A DNA stretch of 36,545 bases from an uncultured Candidatus Melainabacteria bacterium (GTDB lineage Bacteria > Cyanobacteriota > Vampirovibrionia > Gastranaerophilales > Gastranaerophilaceae): NCBI GenBank assembly GCA_934675685.1, contig CAKURL010000012.1, positions 1 to 36,545 of the forward strand, given 5' to 3'. Within the stretch, counting starts at the first letter, position 1. The number at the start of each line of letters is the position of its first letter. The translations under genes and the position numbers were made by a program. Shown piece after piece: positions 1-7,902 of the stretch. The notes under the pieces were generated by a model. The model saw only the letters and a program-made list of their open reading frames with translations. It had not been told where the DNA came from and did not search any database.

Positions 1-1844
1 CCCCTGGACACGTTGACTTCACAATCGAAGTAGAACGTTCTTTGCGTGTATTAGACGGCGTAGTTGCTGTATTCTGTGCAGTAGGTGGTGTTCAATCTCA
101 ATCTGAAACAGTTTGGAGACAAGCTAACAGATACGAAGTACCTCGTATGGTATTTGTAAACAAAATGGACAGAACTGGCGCAGATTTCTACAGAGTAGTT
201 GACCAAATCCAAAACAGATTAGGCGCAAATGCTGTACCTATCCAACTTCCAATCGGCGCAGAAGACAACTTCACAGGTCTTGTAGACTTGATGACAATGA
301 AAGCCGAAATCTACACAAACGACCTTGGTACAGACATTAAAGAAGAAGAAATCCCAGAAGATTTAAAAGAAAAAGCTCAACAATACCACGACGCAATGGT
401 TGAAGCAATCGCTGCTGAAGACGATACTTTAATGGAAAAATTCTTCGAAGATCCTTCTACAATCACAATTGACGAATTAAAAGCAGTTTTAAGAAAAGCA
501 GTTTGCGACAATAAAATCGTTCCTGTTTGCTGCGGTACAGCTTTCAAAAACAAAGGTGTACAATTGTTGTTGAACAACGTTGTTGACTATATGCCTTCTC
601 CAATCGACGTTAAAGCGATTGAAGGCGAATTAGAAGATGGCACAAAAACTGAACGTCACTCTTCAGACGACGAACCATTCTCAGCATTGGCTTTCAAAGT
701 TATGACAGACCCATTCGTTGGCCGTTTGACTTTCTTGAGAGTTTATTCCGGTGTTATCACTTCTGGTTCTTACGTTTTAAACGCTACAAACGGCAAAAAA
801 GAAAGAATTTCTCGTTTAGTTCGCATGTATGCTGACCAACGTATCGAAGAACAAGAAATCTACGCAGGCGACATTTGCGCGGCTGTTGGTTTAAAAGACA
901 CAACAACTGGTGATACATTGTGCGACGAAAAAGCTCCTATCATCTTAGAAAGAATGAGCTTCCCAGAACCAGTTATCTCCGTTGCTATCGAACCTAAAAC
1001 AAAAGCCGACCAAGACAAAATGGGTATCGCTTTACAAAAACTTGCTGAAGAAGATCCATCTTTCAGAGTTAAATCTGATGTTGAAACAGGACAAACAATT
1101 ATCTCCGGCATGGGCGAACTTCACCTTGACATCATTGTTGACCGTATGTTAAGAGAATTCAAAGTAGAAGCTAACATCGGTAAACCTCAAGTTGCATATA
1201 GAGAAACAATCAGAGGAACAGCTGACCAAGACTCTAAATTTATCCGTCAATCAGGTGGTAAAGGTCAATATGGTCACGTTAAAATTAAAATCAGCCCTGC
1301 TGGCGAAAACGAAGGTTTCGTATTCGAAAACAAAATCGTTGGTGGTGCTATTCCTAAAGAATATATCGAACCTGCAAGAAAAGGTATGGAAGAAGCTCTT
1401 GAAGGCGGTATCTTAGCTGGCTACCCAATGATCGACGTTAAAGTTGAACTTTATGATGGTTCTTACCACGAAGTCGATTCATCTGAAATGGCGTTCAAAA
1501 TCGCTGGTTCTATGGCTATCAAAGAAGGTACTAAAAAAGCTCAACCTTGCATCTTGGAACCTATGATGAAAGTTGAAATCGAAATCCCAGACGAATTCAC
1601 AGGTACAATCATCGGTGACATCTCTCGCCGTCGTGGTAGAGTAGAAGGTCAAGAACCAAACGGAAACACTGGAAACGTTATCGTAAGAGCATTAGTTCCA
1701 TTGGCTAACATGTTCGGATATGCTACAGACTTGCGTTCAAACACTCAAGGCCGCGGCACATTCTCTATGGAATTCAAATGCTACGAACAAGTTCCAGCAA
1801 ACATCGAAAAAGAAATCATTTCAAAATCTTCTTCTCAAGACTAA
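1..1844 (+). CDS. fusA: Elongation factor G (5' truncated by window edge)
   Basis: EF-G is the ribosomal translocase GTPase of the cytosol, driving tRNA-mRNA movement and, with RRF, ribosome recycling. The reading frame is open from base 3, so the gene starts outside the window. The first visible residues are the G3 motif (PGHVDF, then TIEVERS), and the G4 motif NKMD is at base 159. Domains II to V follow, including GKGQYGHVKIK and the domain V stretch ISRRRGRVEGQEP. About 85-90 N-terminal residues (P-loop, switch I) are missing to the left; the visible 613 codons fit a normal ~690-700-residue EF-G. Codon use is visibly more GC-rich and regular than in the neighbours, as expected of a very highly expressed gene. 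A strong terminator follows 37 bases after the stop. A tetracycline-resistance paralogue is less likely because domain IV/V resembles housekeeping EF-G. Confidence 0.98.
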   Translation, partial: PGHVDFTIEVERSLRVLDGVVAVFCAVGGVQSQSETVWRQANRYEVPRMVFVNKMDRTGADFYRVVDQIQNRLGANAVPIQLPIGAEDNFTGLVDLMTMKAEIYTNDLGTDIKEEEIPEDLKEKAQQYHDAMVEAIAAEDDTLMEKFFEDPSTITIDELKAVLRKAVCDNKIVPVCCGTAFKNKGVQLLLNNVVDYMPSPIDVKAIEGELEDGTKTERHSSDDEPFSALAFKVMTDPFVGRLTFLRVYSGVITSGSYVLNATNGKKERISRLVRMYADQRIEEQEIYAGDICAAVGLKDTTTGDTLCDEKAPIILERMSFPEPVISVAIEPKTKADQDKMGIALQKLAEEDPSFRVKSDVETGQTIISGMGELHLDIIVDRMLREFKVEANIGKPQVAYRETIRGTADQDSKFIRQSGGKGQYGHVKIKISPAGENEGFVFENKIVGGAIPKEYIEPARKGMEEALEGGILAGYPMIDVKVELYDGSYHEVDSSEMAFKIAGSMAIKEGTKKAQPCILEPMMKVEIEIPDEFTGTIIGDISRRRGRVEGQEPNGNTGNVIVRALVPLANMFGYATDLRSNTQGRGTFSMEFKCYEQVPANIEKEIISKSSSQD

Positions 1845-1880
1845 TCTTGAAAATAAAGATAATGATTTTAAAAATATTAA

Positions 1881-1907
1881 GCCGAGCGCGTTTGTGCTCG
1901 GCTTTTT
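1881..1907 (+). terminator. Rho-independent terminator of fusA
   Basis: The stem GCCGAGC (1881-1887) pairs with GCTCGGC (1896-1902), extended by two more pairs around a GTTT loop, and is followed by five T. It lies directly after the fusA stop. Confidence 0.9.
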
Positions 1908-1940
1908 AATGACTTTATACTTTTTTCTCGAAACAAATAC

Positions 1941-1969
1941 CAAAAAGCTCGCTTTCAAGTAAGCGAGCT
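1941..1969 (-). terminator. Rho-independent terminator, minus strand
   Basis: AGCTCGCTT (minus strand, from 1969) pairs with AAGCGAGCT and is followed on the minus strand by TTTTTG. It ends the gene at 1990-2958 and sits back to back with the fusA terminator, isolating the convergent units. Confidence 0.85.
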
Positions 1970-1989
1970 AAAATAAAAATGAAATCTAA

Positions 1990-2958
1990 TTATAAAGAAA
2001 AGATTTTTGAAGCCATACAAGAAGCTTTGTTATCGTCTCCATTTTTTGAAGCATATCTGTTATATCCGATAACGTCTTTTGTATTATTATTCAAAAAGAC
2101 CAATAAATAGTCACTAAAAATTCTTGAATTATTATCTTCCAAAGCGAAATTTCCTTCCGGATTTAAGCCCAAAGCTTTTAATTCTTTTGCACTTGTAGAT
2201 ATTTCATAACCTTGAGCATAAAGCAAATCTTTAGAATATTCTTTTTCATCAAGGTCAAATTTTAACATTTCGTCAGCAGAAATAGAAAATTCTCTATCTT
2301 CTTCATCTAAAGCAGAGCTTTCTAGTGTGTCTTTTACAAGAACATTTTTATAAACAGTGACACCTTTAAAATTACCTTCTCTATCATAGTTTAAAGAAGT
2401 CAAAGAGCCAATTTTTGCTTTTCCTTCTTTTTTAAATAGCTCAACATCTCGAGCTATAAATGGGCCATCAAGCCTTTTTGCAATATTGCCAAAAGGCCCT
2501 TGTGCTTCTTTTGGGTCTAAGACCATAACTTTGTCAATTGACATATATCTATCTAACATCGGAGTAGAAAAAGCGCCTTGCAAGGTAATATTGTCCACAT
2601 TTTTAAGCTTCGCTTTCCTTAAAACGTTCGCGTCCACTCTTCCTTGAATTCCCAATTCAGGCTTAGAAGCTTTATAGTCTTTAAATGCGCTTGTGATTTC
2701 TTCTGCAAGGTCGTAAGATGGAGTCCAGATAGATTTTTGAGTATTTTTTGTTTCGGACATAGAATTATTTTTAAATGAATCTTTAATTCTATCTAAAATG
2801 CTTGGTTTTTTAGATTTTTTTGGTACTGAAGGCTCAAAAGTGTCCGATTTTTCGACTTTATAAGAAACATTAGGGATATGTGGAATATTATTTTTATCCA
2901 AATTTGATTTAAAAGTCGCGCGTGATTTTAAAGTTTGTTGTAATGCTTGAATTTTCAT
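1990..2958 (-). CDS. Hypothetical protein, paralogue of the next gene (lineage-specific FKxN family)
   Basis: I do not recognise a named family. The 322-residue protein starts MKIQ with a short basic, polar N-terminus containing ATFKSN, a variant of the FKGN motif seen near the N-terminus of many Gastranaerophilales hypotheticals. A charged linker (residues ~30-75) leads to a globular part from ~85. Residues ~140-250 align by eye with the neighbour at 3101-4240: both have a [VL]-L/A-LDPK segment, then G-[NDL]-[IL]-A-[KR]-x-L-x-GPFIA, then a VYKNV/TYENV-x-DTL block and a short acidic C-terminal part. There is no membrane segment or signal peptide. The start has AAGAAAGG about 6 bases upstream. 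The gene is followed by its own terminator, and the upstream neighbour by another, so the paralogues are probably transcribed separately. Tandem duplication is the likeliest origin. Confidence 0.85.
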   Translation of the reverse strand: MKIQALQQTLKSRATFKSNLDKNNIPHIPNVSYKVEKSDTFEPSVPKKSKKPSILDRIKDSFKNNSMSETKNTQKSIWTPSYDLAEEITSAFKDYKASKPELGIQGRVDANVLRKAKLKNVDNITLQGAFSTPMLDRYMSIDKVMVLDPKEAQGPFGNIAKRLDGPFIARDVELFKKEGKAKIGSLTSLNYDREGNFKGVTVYKNVLVKDTLESSALDEEDREFSISADEMLKFDLDEKEYSKDLLYAQGYEISTSAKELKALGLNPEGNFALEDNNSRIFSDYLLVFLNNNTKDVIGYNRYASKNGDDNKASCMASKIFSL

Positions 2959-3019
2959 TTTTTACCTTTCTTGATTTAATATCCTTTTAATATCCCTTTA
3001 GAACTCCCCTAAACACAAA

Positions 3020-3062
3020 AGAAGATTTATAGGATATATCATTATAACCCTATAAATCTTCT
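3020..3062 (-). terminator. Probable AT-rich terminator after the 3101-4240 gene
   Basis: A perfect 14-bp inverted repeat (AGAAGATTTATAGG at 3020-3033 and its complement at 3049-3062, 15-base loop) is followed on the minus strand by TTTGTGTTT. It is AT-rich with a modest T-tract, so it could also be a transcript-end or processing structure. Confidence 0.6.
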
Positions 3063-3100
3063 AAAGCAAAAAACTTGCGCTTTAATTAACTATTTATTAA

Positions 3101-4240
3101 TTAAACTTCAATTGTTTTCTTCGTTGCATACAAAACGCCATCTAAATCAGAATTAGAATAAGCAAGATAAGCTTTTACAGTGCCATTATTAGATGGTTTT
3201 ACCAAAGCTTCTGAGTCTTCTGTAGTTGTGTAGACAGTTTTAAAGCAATCCGGTCTCATTTCAGGAGAATCAACGATACCTGTGAATTTAGAATAATCTT
3301 GGTGATATGAAATATCTTTTACTTTGTCGCCTGTTAAATCAGTAAATAAAGCAGTGTCGGCTTTGATTTCATATTGTCTTTCTTCAACAGGGGTAGATTT
3401 GTCGTGCAAAGTATCTATAATTCTAACATTTTCATAGGTTCTAGCACCTTCAATTAACCCATCTTTGTTTGTGTCGAAAACAGTCAATTTATCGGCAAAA
3501 TAAATATTTTTTCCGGCTTTCTTTTCTAATCCGTTTGCGATGAATGGGCCGCCTAAATGACGAGCTAAGTCTCCCATAACGCCTTTTTTGTGTTTTGGGT
3601 CGAGTGCAACTGCCACATCTGCTTCAAATTCTGTGTCGCAATTTGCTTCCGGTTTGTAATATTTTAAATTTGTGAATGATTCCATATTTTCTAAATCCAT
3701 ATAGCGAGAAGAGCTAGAATATTCTGGAGTATTCTTTTCTTCCATCACTAAATCTGTTGGAATTAGCAATTGGCAAACATCTGAATTTGGCATATATTTT
3801 GATTGAACATCTGTCTTTTGATATTCAAAATAGCTATTTCTTGAAATTGCGCTTCTAGTTGAGCCGTCTTTTGGCGCAGAATTAATACCTTTTGCAAAAG
3901 AAGAATCAAACACAGCACCTGTGTGGTTAAATTCTTGGAAATCTCCGACCACTTGTTTTCTTAAAGATTTTCTTTCTGCTTGATAATCTTGGACAACTCC
4001 ATAAATATCAGACATTTCTTGCGCTTTTTGCGCATTTACTTCTGCCATTGCCCTTTGAATAGGGTCTGCAACTTTTGCTTTTATGATATCAACAATACCT
4101 TTTTGCTTTTTTGGCGCAGCAGACTGATAAACGTCTTGCGTAAGCCTAGAACTTGTTTTTTGATAAACATTTTGATTTTTAGAATCGTTACCTTTAAAAT
4201 TTACATTTGAAATATTATTAAATTGAAGTGGTGATATCAT
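3101..4240 (-). CDS. Hypothetical protein with N-terminal FKGN motif, paralogue of 1990-2958
   Basis: The 379-residue protein has no recognised function. It begins MISPLQFNN and carries NFKGND at residues ~14-19, the typical N-terminal signature of a Gastranaerophilales protein group. An in-frame ATG lies 15 bases further upstream, but its first codons (ATG AAA GGA AAG AAT) are the AAAGGAAAG Shine-Dalgarno of the ATG at 4240. A -10 box at 4262-4267 would also place transcription start next to that upstream ATG, so 4240 is preferred. The C-terminal half contains LDPKHKKG, then LARHLGGPFIA and a TYENV-x-x-IDTL block, shared with the neighbour. There is no signal peptide or membrane helix. It sits between two minus-strand terminators and is probably monocistronic. 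Confidence 0.85.
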   Translation of the reverse strand: MISPLQFNNISNVNFKGNDSKNQNVYQKTSSRLTQDVYQSAAPKKQKGIVDIIKAKVADPIQRAMAEVNAQKAQEMSDIYGVVQDYQAERKSLRKQVVGDFQEFNHTGAVFDSSFAKGINSAPKDGSTRSAISRNSYFEYQKTDVQSKYMPNSDVCQLLIPTDLVMEEKNTPEYSSSSRYMDLENMESFTNLKYYKPEANCDTEFEADVAVALDPKHKKGVMGDLARHLGGPFIANGLEKKAGKNIYFADKLTVFDTNKDGLIEGARTYENVRIIDTLHDKSTPVEERQYEIKADTALFTDLTGDKVKDISYHQDYSKFTGIVDSPEMRPDCFKTVYTTTEDSEALVKPSNNGTVKAYLAYSNSDLDGVLYATKKTIEV

Positions 4241-4261
4241 ATTCTTTCCTTTCATGCACTT

Positions 4262-4267
4262 AGTATA
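4262..4267 (-). promoter_or_regulatory. Putative -10 box for the 3101-4240 gene
   Basis: TATACT on the minus strand, 22 bases before the chosen ATG and just after the upstream gene's terminator. No good -35 is visible, only a T-rich stretch. Confidence 0.5.
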
Positions 4268-4296
4268 ACAAAAACAAATGAAGAAAAAATATTGCC

Positions 4297-4321
4297 AAAA
4301 AAAAGACGCATATTATGCGTC
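4297..4321 (-). terminator. Rho-independent terminator of the 84-aa gene
   Basis: GACGCAT/ATGCGTC (4305-4311 and 4315-4321) with a 3-base loop, followed on the minus strand by eight T. It is a clear terminator for the small gene at 4379-4633 and supports that gene being real. Confidence 0.85.
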
Positions 4322-4378
4322 AAATTTTGTAAATCCTACTATATTCCCTCATTTCAGCGAAGTAAACAATTATTACAA

Positions 4379-4633
4379 TTATTTACATATACTTGTTATA
4401 AATTCCGCAAAGTCCATAAAACTTTCTTTAACGAAATCTTTGGCCAAAGTTTTTAATGGCGTATTTTCTATAGTTTGAAAAGCAAGGTGAATTGGGTCAG
4501 ACGTTGCTTTAAACTTAGTTCTTATATCTTTTTTATCAATTGTTTCTAATTCAGACATCAATTTTAAAGTATCAACAGAATTATCAAATGGATTGTAAAT
4601 TTTTTCTTTTTGTTCAACTTTTCTTGTAATCAT
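4379..4633 (-). CDS. Small hypothetical protein (84 aa)
   Basis: I do not recognise this protein. It is 84 residues, charged, starts MITRKVEQKE, is predicted mostly helical in the C-terminal half (LKTLAKDFVKESFMDFAEFI), and has no membrane segment. The ATG has AAAAGGAT about 7 bases upstream. A strong terminator lies 58 bases after the stop, showing that this short frame is a transcription unit in its own right, whereas the overlapping plus-strand frame has no such signals. It is in line with two lineage-specific hypothetical genes, but I see no sequence similarity to them. Confidence 0.65.
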   Translation of the reverse strand: MITRKVEQKEKIYNPFDNSVDTLKLMSELETIDKKDIRTKFKATSDPIHLAFQTIENTPLKTLAKDFVKESFMDFAEFITSICK

Positions 4634-4798
4634 CTTGATATCCTTTTTTATCTCTCTTATATTCTAATAAAGTATTTTTGAGATATAAAATTGCCATTTT
4701 TCTTAAATATTTTTGATATATTTTGTATATATCCTCAAAACCCTTGCGCCACAAGGGCTAAAATATTAAGAAATGTTAAGCAAAATAAAAACAAAGTA

Positions 4799-4807
4799 TG
4801 CTATAAT
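4799..4807 (+). promoter_or_regulatory. Extended -10 promoter of the ECF operon
   Basis: TG-C-TATAAT is a perfect extended -10, 43 bases before the ATG at 4850. No consensus -35 stands at the right distance. It looks like a housekeeping-sigma promoter rather than an ECF-type one, so autoregulation is not evident here. Confidence 0.7.
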
Positions 4808-4849
4808 GAACAAAATAGCGCTTATTTCGTTTTATTATGTGAGGTAAAA

Positions 4850-5071
4850 ATGGACGAATTAACAAAATTAATCAAAGAAGCAAAACCCTTATACAAAGCA
4901 AGAAAAAGAAGAAAAAACTTTCTTATTGCTCTATTTGCGCTATTTATCCCAATGAGCCTTTTAAGCTTTTCTTTTGGAATATATCAAGCAGGCTCAAACA
5001 TCTATCTTTCAATAGCAAGCGAAAACTTCACCCAAGAGCTCGTACAAGACGAATTCAACCTATATCAATAA
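4850..5071 (+). CDS. Small single-pass membrane protein, possible anti-sigma factor
   Basis: The 73-residue protein has a charged N-terminus (~residues 1-26, rich in Lys/Arg, including KARKRRKN), one hydrophobic helix (~27-50) and a ~23-residue acidic tail. By the positive-inside rule the N-terminus is cytosolic and the tail periplasmic. The ATG follows GAGGT by four bases; an open extension upstream to 4691 lacks a ribosome site and crosses the -10 box, so it is rejected. The stop is one base before the ECF sigma start, so translation is probably coupled. In size and topology it resembles CnrY-like minimal anti-sigma factors, which hold an ECF sigma at the membrane through a short cytosolic segment. 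No sequence similarity is claimed; the role is inferred from context. Confidence 0.75.
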   Translation: MDELTKLIKEAKPLYKARKRRKNFLIALFALFIPMSLLSFSFGIYQAGSNIYLSIASENFTQELVQDEFNLYQ

Positions 5072-5072
5072 A

Positions 5073-5582
5073 ATGAAAGAAATAATCAAAAATAGCCACT
5101 ATAAAATCCAGCAAATCATAAAAAATTTCACTGGTTCATATAACGAAGACCTAGAACAAGAAGTCTATTTGAGGGTTTTGAAATCCAAAAATTATGTCGA
5201 AAAAAACAAATTTTCAAATTGGATTGCCACGATAACTTCAAATTTGTGTCGCGATTTTTTAAAAAGCTCATATTTTAGAGCAAATTCAACTTCTATAAGA
5301 GACGAAGAAATCCTTGAAAGAGCAGCACTAGAAAGAAAAACACCGGAAAAAGAATATTCTATAAAAGAAAGACAAAAAATAATCTTAAAAGAAATCAATA
5401 AATTGCCTAAAAAAATGAAAGAAACATTAATTTTATATGAATTTGAAGACTATTCTTATGAAAAAATTTCTTCAAAATTAAATATATCAATAGGAACAGT
5501 AAAATCAAGAATTAATTCTGCAAGAAAAATTTTAAAAGAAAAACTTAGTTTCTTATTAAAAGAAAATATAGAAGAATTATAG
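5073..5582 (+). CDS. RNA polymerase sigma factor, ECF subfamily
   Basis: The 169-residue protein has the two-domain layout of group 4 (ECF) sigma factors. Region 2 spans ~20-68 (NEDLEQEVYLRVLKSKN, then FSNWIATITSNLCRDFLK), and an Arg/Glu-rich linker is at ~70-100. Region 4 spans ~105-160, with LPKKMKETLILYEFEDYSYE and the recognition-helix region ISIGTVKSRINSARKILK. It would direct core polymerase to a small envelope- or stress-related regulon. It starts one base after the stop of the small membrane protein and is followed 11 bases later by an exported LTxxQ protein, so all three appear cotranscribed. ECF genes next to a membrane and a periplasmic protein normally respond to a signal outside the cytoplasm. 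The inducing signal cannot be read from the sequence. Confidence 0.93.
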   Translation: MKEIIKNSHYKIQQIIKNFTGSYNEDLEQEVYLRVLKSKNYVEKNKFSNWIATITSNLCRDFLKSSYFRANSTSIRDEEILERAALERKTPEKEYSIKERQKIILKEINKLPKKMKETLILYEFEDYSYEKISSKLNISIGTVKSRINSARKILKEKLSFLLKENIEEL

Positions 5583-5593
5583 AGGAATTACAG

Positions 5594-6055
5594 ATGAATA
5601 TTCTAAAAAACATTTTAATAATTGCGCTTTTGGGCTTTTTTATGATGAGCTCAAATATGGCTTTTTCAAAAGAATGCGATAATTTCATACCCAAAAAGCC
5701 ACCCGTGGCGGAGCAAAAAAGAATAGATAAACTTTTAAACGACAGATTAAATTTTACAAAAGAGCAAAAAGAAAAAATTAGAAAAAACCATTCAGCTTTT
5801 TCTAAAGAAATGGATAAAATAATTGCGCAAATGCAAGAAGAGCACGACAAAATAAGAAATATCTATATGCTTGGGCTTCCTCCGTTTCAAGCAAACCTCA
5901 GAAGCGCCAAGCACAAAGCAAACCTTGTCATCTTAAAGCAAAAAGCAGACTTTTTAAGAGACAAAAACAGGAAAAACTTTGAAGAAATTTTGACGCAAGA
6001 ACAAAAAAGCGAATTTGAAAAAATCAAAATCGAAATCCACGAAAGAAAATTCTAA
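5594..6055 (+). CDS. Exported helical LTxxQ-motif protein (Spy/CpxP/CnrX-like)
   Basis: The 153-residue protein has a Sec signal peptide (basic NILK start, hydrophobic core ~6-24, cleavage plausible after AFS at ~25). The mature part is all-helical and highly charged. It carries FTKEQ (~54-58) and LTQEQ (~133-137), the paired LTxxQ-type motifs of the Spy/CpxP/ZraP/CnrX group of periplasmic chaperones and metal sensors. GAGGA lies ~8 bases before the ATG. It is the third gene of the ECF unit. It might be the regulated effector (chaperone) or, as in CnrYXH, the periplasmic sensor part. CnrX metal ligands are not obviously conserved: His occurs only at a few scattered positions. Assignment to the broad superfamily is fairly safe; function is inferred. 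Confidence 0.8.
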   Translation: MNILKNILIIALLGFFMMSSNMAFSKECDNFIPKKPPVAEQKRIDKLLNDRLNFTKEQKEKIRKNHSAFSKEMDKIIAQMQEEHDKIRNIYMLGLPPFQANLRSAKHKANLVILKQKADFLRDKNRKNFEEILTQEQKSEFEKIKIEIHERKF

Positions 6056-6093
6056 ATACACCTATTTTATGACATAAAAATAGCTTTTTATCG

Positions 6094-6099
6094 TATAAT
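6094..6099 (+). promoter_or_regulatory. -10 box giving a probable leaderless TPR-trpS operon mRNA
   Basis: TATAAT ends 6 bases before the ATG at 6106, so transcription should start at or next to the A of the ATG. No Shine-Dalgarno site precedes the ATG. A weak ATGACA at 6069-6074 is 19 bases upstream as a possible -35. Confidence 0.6.
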
Positions 6100-6105
6100 A
6101 TTTTT

Positions 6106-7902
6106 ATGGAAAAATTTAAATCAATGTTAAACGACGCGCTCGACCTTATAAACAAAGAAGAATTTGAAAGCGCAAAAGATGTTTTAAAAGAACTTATTAA
6201 AGAAGATAATCTTGAAAAAGAGCAATTAAAAGAAGCCTACAAAAACCTTGGGCTTGTGGAGACAAACTTAGATAACCCTCAAAACGCCATTGAGGCTTTT
6301 GAAGAAGTGCTCAAAATCGAGCCAGACGATGCGCTATCTTTGTTCTACCTTGCAAATTGCTATTCAAGAACAGGCGACAAAGAAAAAGCAATCTCTTTAT
6401 TTAAAAAAGTGCTTGAACTTCGCCCAAATTACCTTGACGCTTATAAAAGCCTTGGCATGTTATATATCGAGCTCACTAAACCCGATGAAGCAATTGAGAT
6501 TTTAAAAAAAGGGCTCAAAAACGAAGAATTAGAAAAAGACTATTCTCTATACTATATTCTTGCAACTTGCTATATGCTTAAAAAAGACAACAAAAATGCA
6601 ATAGAATTTTTAGAAAAGTCTCTTGAATTTGACGAAAATAATATTTCAATTTTAAACAGTTTATCTGTTTGTTATACAAATGAAAAAAACTATGAAAAAG
6701 CGCTCGAAAAGCTAACTTTAGCATATTCTAAAGACGAAGAAAATCCACTTACGCTTTACAATTTAGGAACACTTTTTCAAACAAAAGGCGAATTCAAAAA
6801 AGCGCTTGAATATTACCAAAAAGCTTATGAAAAAGAGCCCACGATTTCAATGCTCGCAAGCCTTGCTAATTGCGCTTATGAAGCAAAAGAATTTGCTACA
6901 GCTATGGTTTTATATAAAAACCTTGTTGACGCATATCCAAATAATTTACAGTTTAGAATTACATATATTGAAATCTTAGATGAGCTCAAAAACTACGAAG
7001 AAGCGCTGGAAAACGTCAACAAATTATTAGAACTTGACGAAAAAAACTCTGATTTAATCAAGAAAAAAGGTACATATTTAAGAAAGTTAGGAATGCTTGA
7101 AGAAGCTTCTCAAATTTTCCAAAGCCTCGTAAACAGAGGAAAAATCGACGTCGAAGTGTATTACAACCTTGCTTTTTGCGCGGTTGAGCAAAATGACTTT
7201 GACCTTGCAAAAGAAATGTTTAAAAAATGCATAATCTTAGAACCCAATAACCCTTATGCACACAAGGACTTAGGTGTTTTATATCTAAAAATGAATTGCT
7301 ATGACTGGGCAAAAGACGAAATGGAACAAGCAATCGAGCTTGAAGACGACGTCGCAGAATTTCACTATTCCCTTGGCGTTTGCAATATGATGTTAGGGGA
7401 CATTGAGCTTGCGCAAAAAGAGCTTGAAAAATCGCTTGTTTTAGACGAAAACAACCCAGATTGCCTTGCTTATTATGGGCATATTTTAATTCAAAAAGAA
7501 GAATATGAAAAAGCCAAAATCTGCATAAAAAGAGCTCTAACGCTTGACCCAAATAACTTTTTAGCTAAAATGCATTTTGCAAAACTTTATTTCAAGCTTC
7601 AAAAATACGACATAGCAAAAGAAGTTTTGCTCGACATTATCCAACAAACAAAAGATGAAGAAGTCTTGAATATGCTTGGATATTGCTATCTTGAAGGGAA
7701 AGAATTTGAAAATGCCGCAGGCATTTATTCAAAATTGGTTCAAAAATACCCTAAAAACCACATTCTTTTGACAAATTTAGCAAAATGCGAACTAGAAACA
7801 AACAGAAAAGATAAAGCCCTTGAGCACTTAAGGCAAGCGCTGCTTATATATGACGACTGTCCTGAAGCGCTCGAATTATTGAAGGAGGTTAAAAATGCTT
7901 AA
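6106..7902 (+). CDS. Tetratricopeptide repeat (TPR) protein, 598 aa
   Basis: The protein is built almost entirely of ~34-residue TPR units from about residue 5 to the end (roughly 15-16), with typical W/L-G-Y/A-P positions, for example LGLVETNLDNPQNAIEAFE, LANCYSRTGDKEKAI, LGTLFQTKGEFKKALEYYQ and LGVLYLKMNCYDWAKDEME. There is no signal peptide or membrane segment, so it is a cytosolic protein-protein scaffold with unknown partners. The start has a -10 box immediately upstream and no ribosome site, suggesting leaderless translation. An ATG at 6124 is an alternative but also lacks a site. The last 8 bases overlap trpS, whose strong Shine-Dalgarno AAGGAGGTT lies within this gene's 3' end. It is the first gene of the operon with trpS, an M20 peptidase and dapF. 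Confidence 0.93.
   Translation: MEKFKSMLNDALDLINKEEFESAKDVLKELIKEDNLEKEQLKEAYKNLGLVETNLDNPQNAIEAFEEVLKIEPDDALSLFYLANCYSRTGDKEKAISLFKKVLELRPNYLDAYKSLGMLYIELTKPDEAIEILKKGLKNEELEKDYSLYYILATCYMLKKDNKNAIEFLEKSLEFDENNISILNSLSVCYTNEKNYEKALEKLTLAYSKDEENPLTLYNLGTLFQTKGEFKKALEYYQKAYEKEPTISMLASLANCAYEAKEFATAMVLYKNLVDAYPNNLQFRITYIEILDELKNYEEALENVNKLLELDEKNSDLIKKKGTYLRKLGMLEEASQIFQSLVNRGKIDVEVYYNLAFCAVEQNDFDLAKEMFKKCIILEPNNPYAHKDLGVLYLKMNCYDWAKDEMEQAIELEDDVAEFHYSLGVCNMMLGDIELAQKELEKSLVLDENNPDCLAYYGHILIQKEEYEKAKICIKRALTLDPNNFLAKMHFAKLYFKLQKYDIAKEVLLDIIQQTKDEEVLNMLGYCYLEGKEFENAAGIYSKLVQKYPKNHILLTNLAKCELETNRKDKALEHLRQALLIYDDCPEALELLKEVKNA

Noticed and set aside
3060..3090. Recurrent TTGCGCTTT-like motif before lineage-specific genes (also near 24255 and 30332)
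   Set aside because: Positions relative to the genes differ, and GCGCTT is frequent inside coding regions here, so chance is the simpler explanation.
4241..4255. Upstream in-frame ATG of the 3101-4240 gene
   Set aside because: Its codons form the AAAGGAAAG Shine-Dalgarno of the next ATG, and no ribosome site stands before it.
4278..4478. Plus-strand 66-codon frame opposite the 84-residue gene
   Set aside because: No ribosome site; it crosses the minus-strand terminator, and the opposing frame has a ribosome site and its own terminator.
4741..4757. Hairpin CCCTTG-x5-CAAGGG
   Set aside because: Short stem with only four T on the minus strand and no gene upstream in that direction; not enough for a terminator call.
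4691..4849. N-terminal extension of the small membrane protein before the ECF gene
   Set aside because: It spans the extended -10 promoter and lacks a ribosome site, whereas the ATG at 4850 follows GAGGT.
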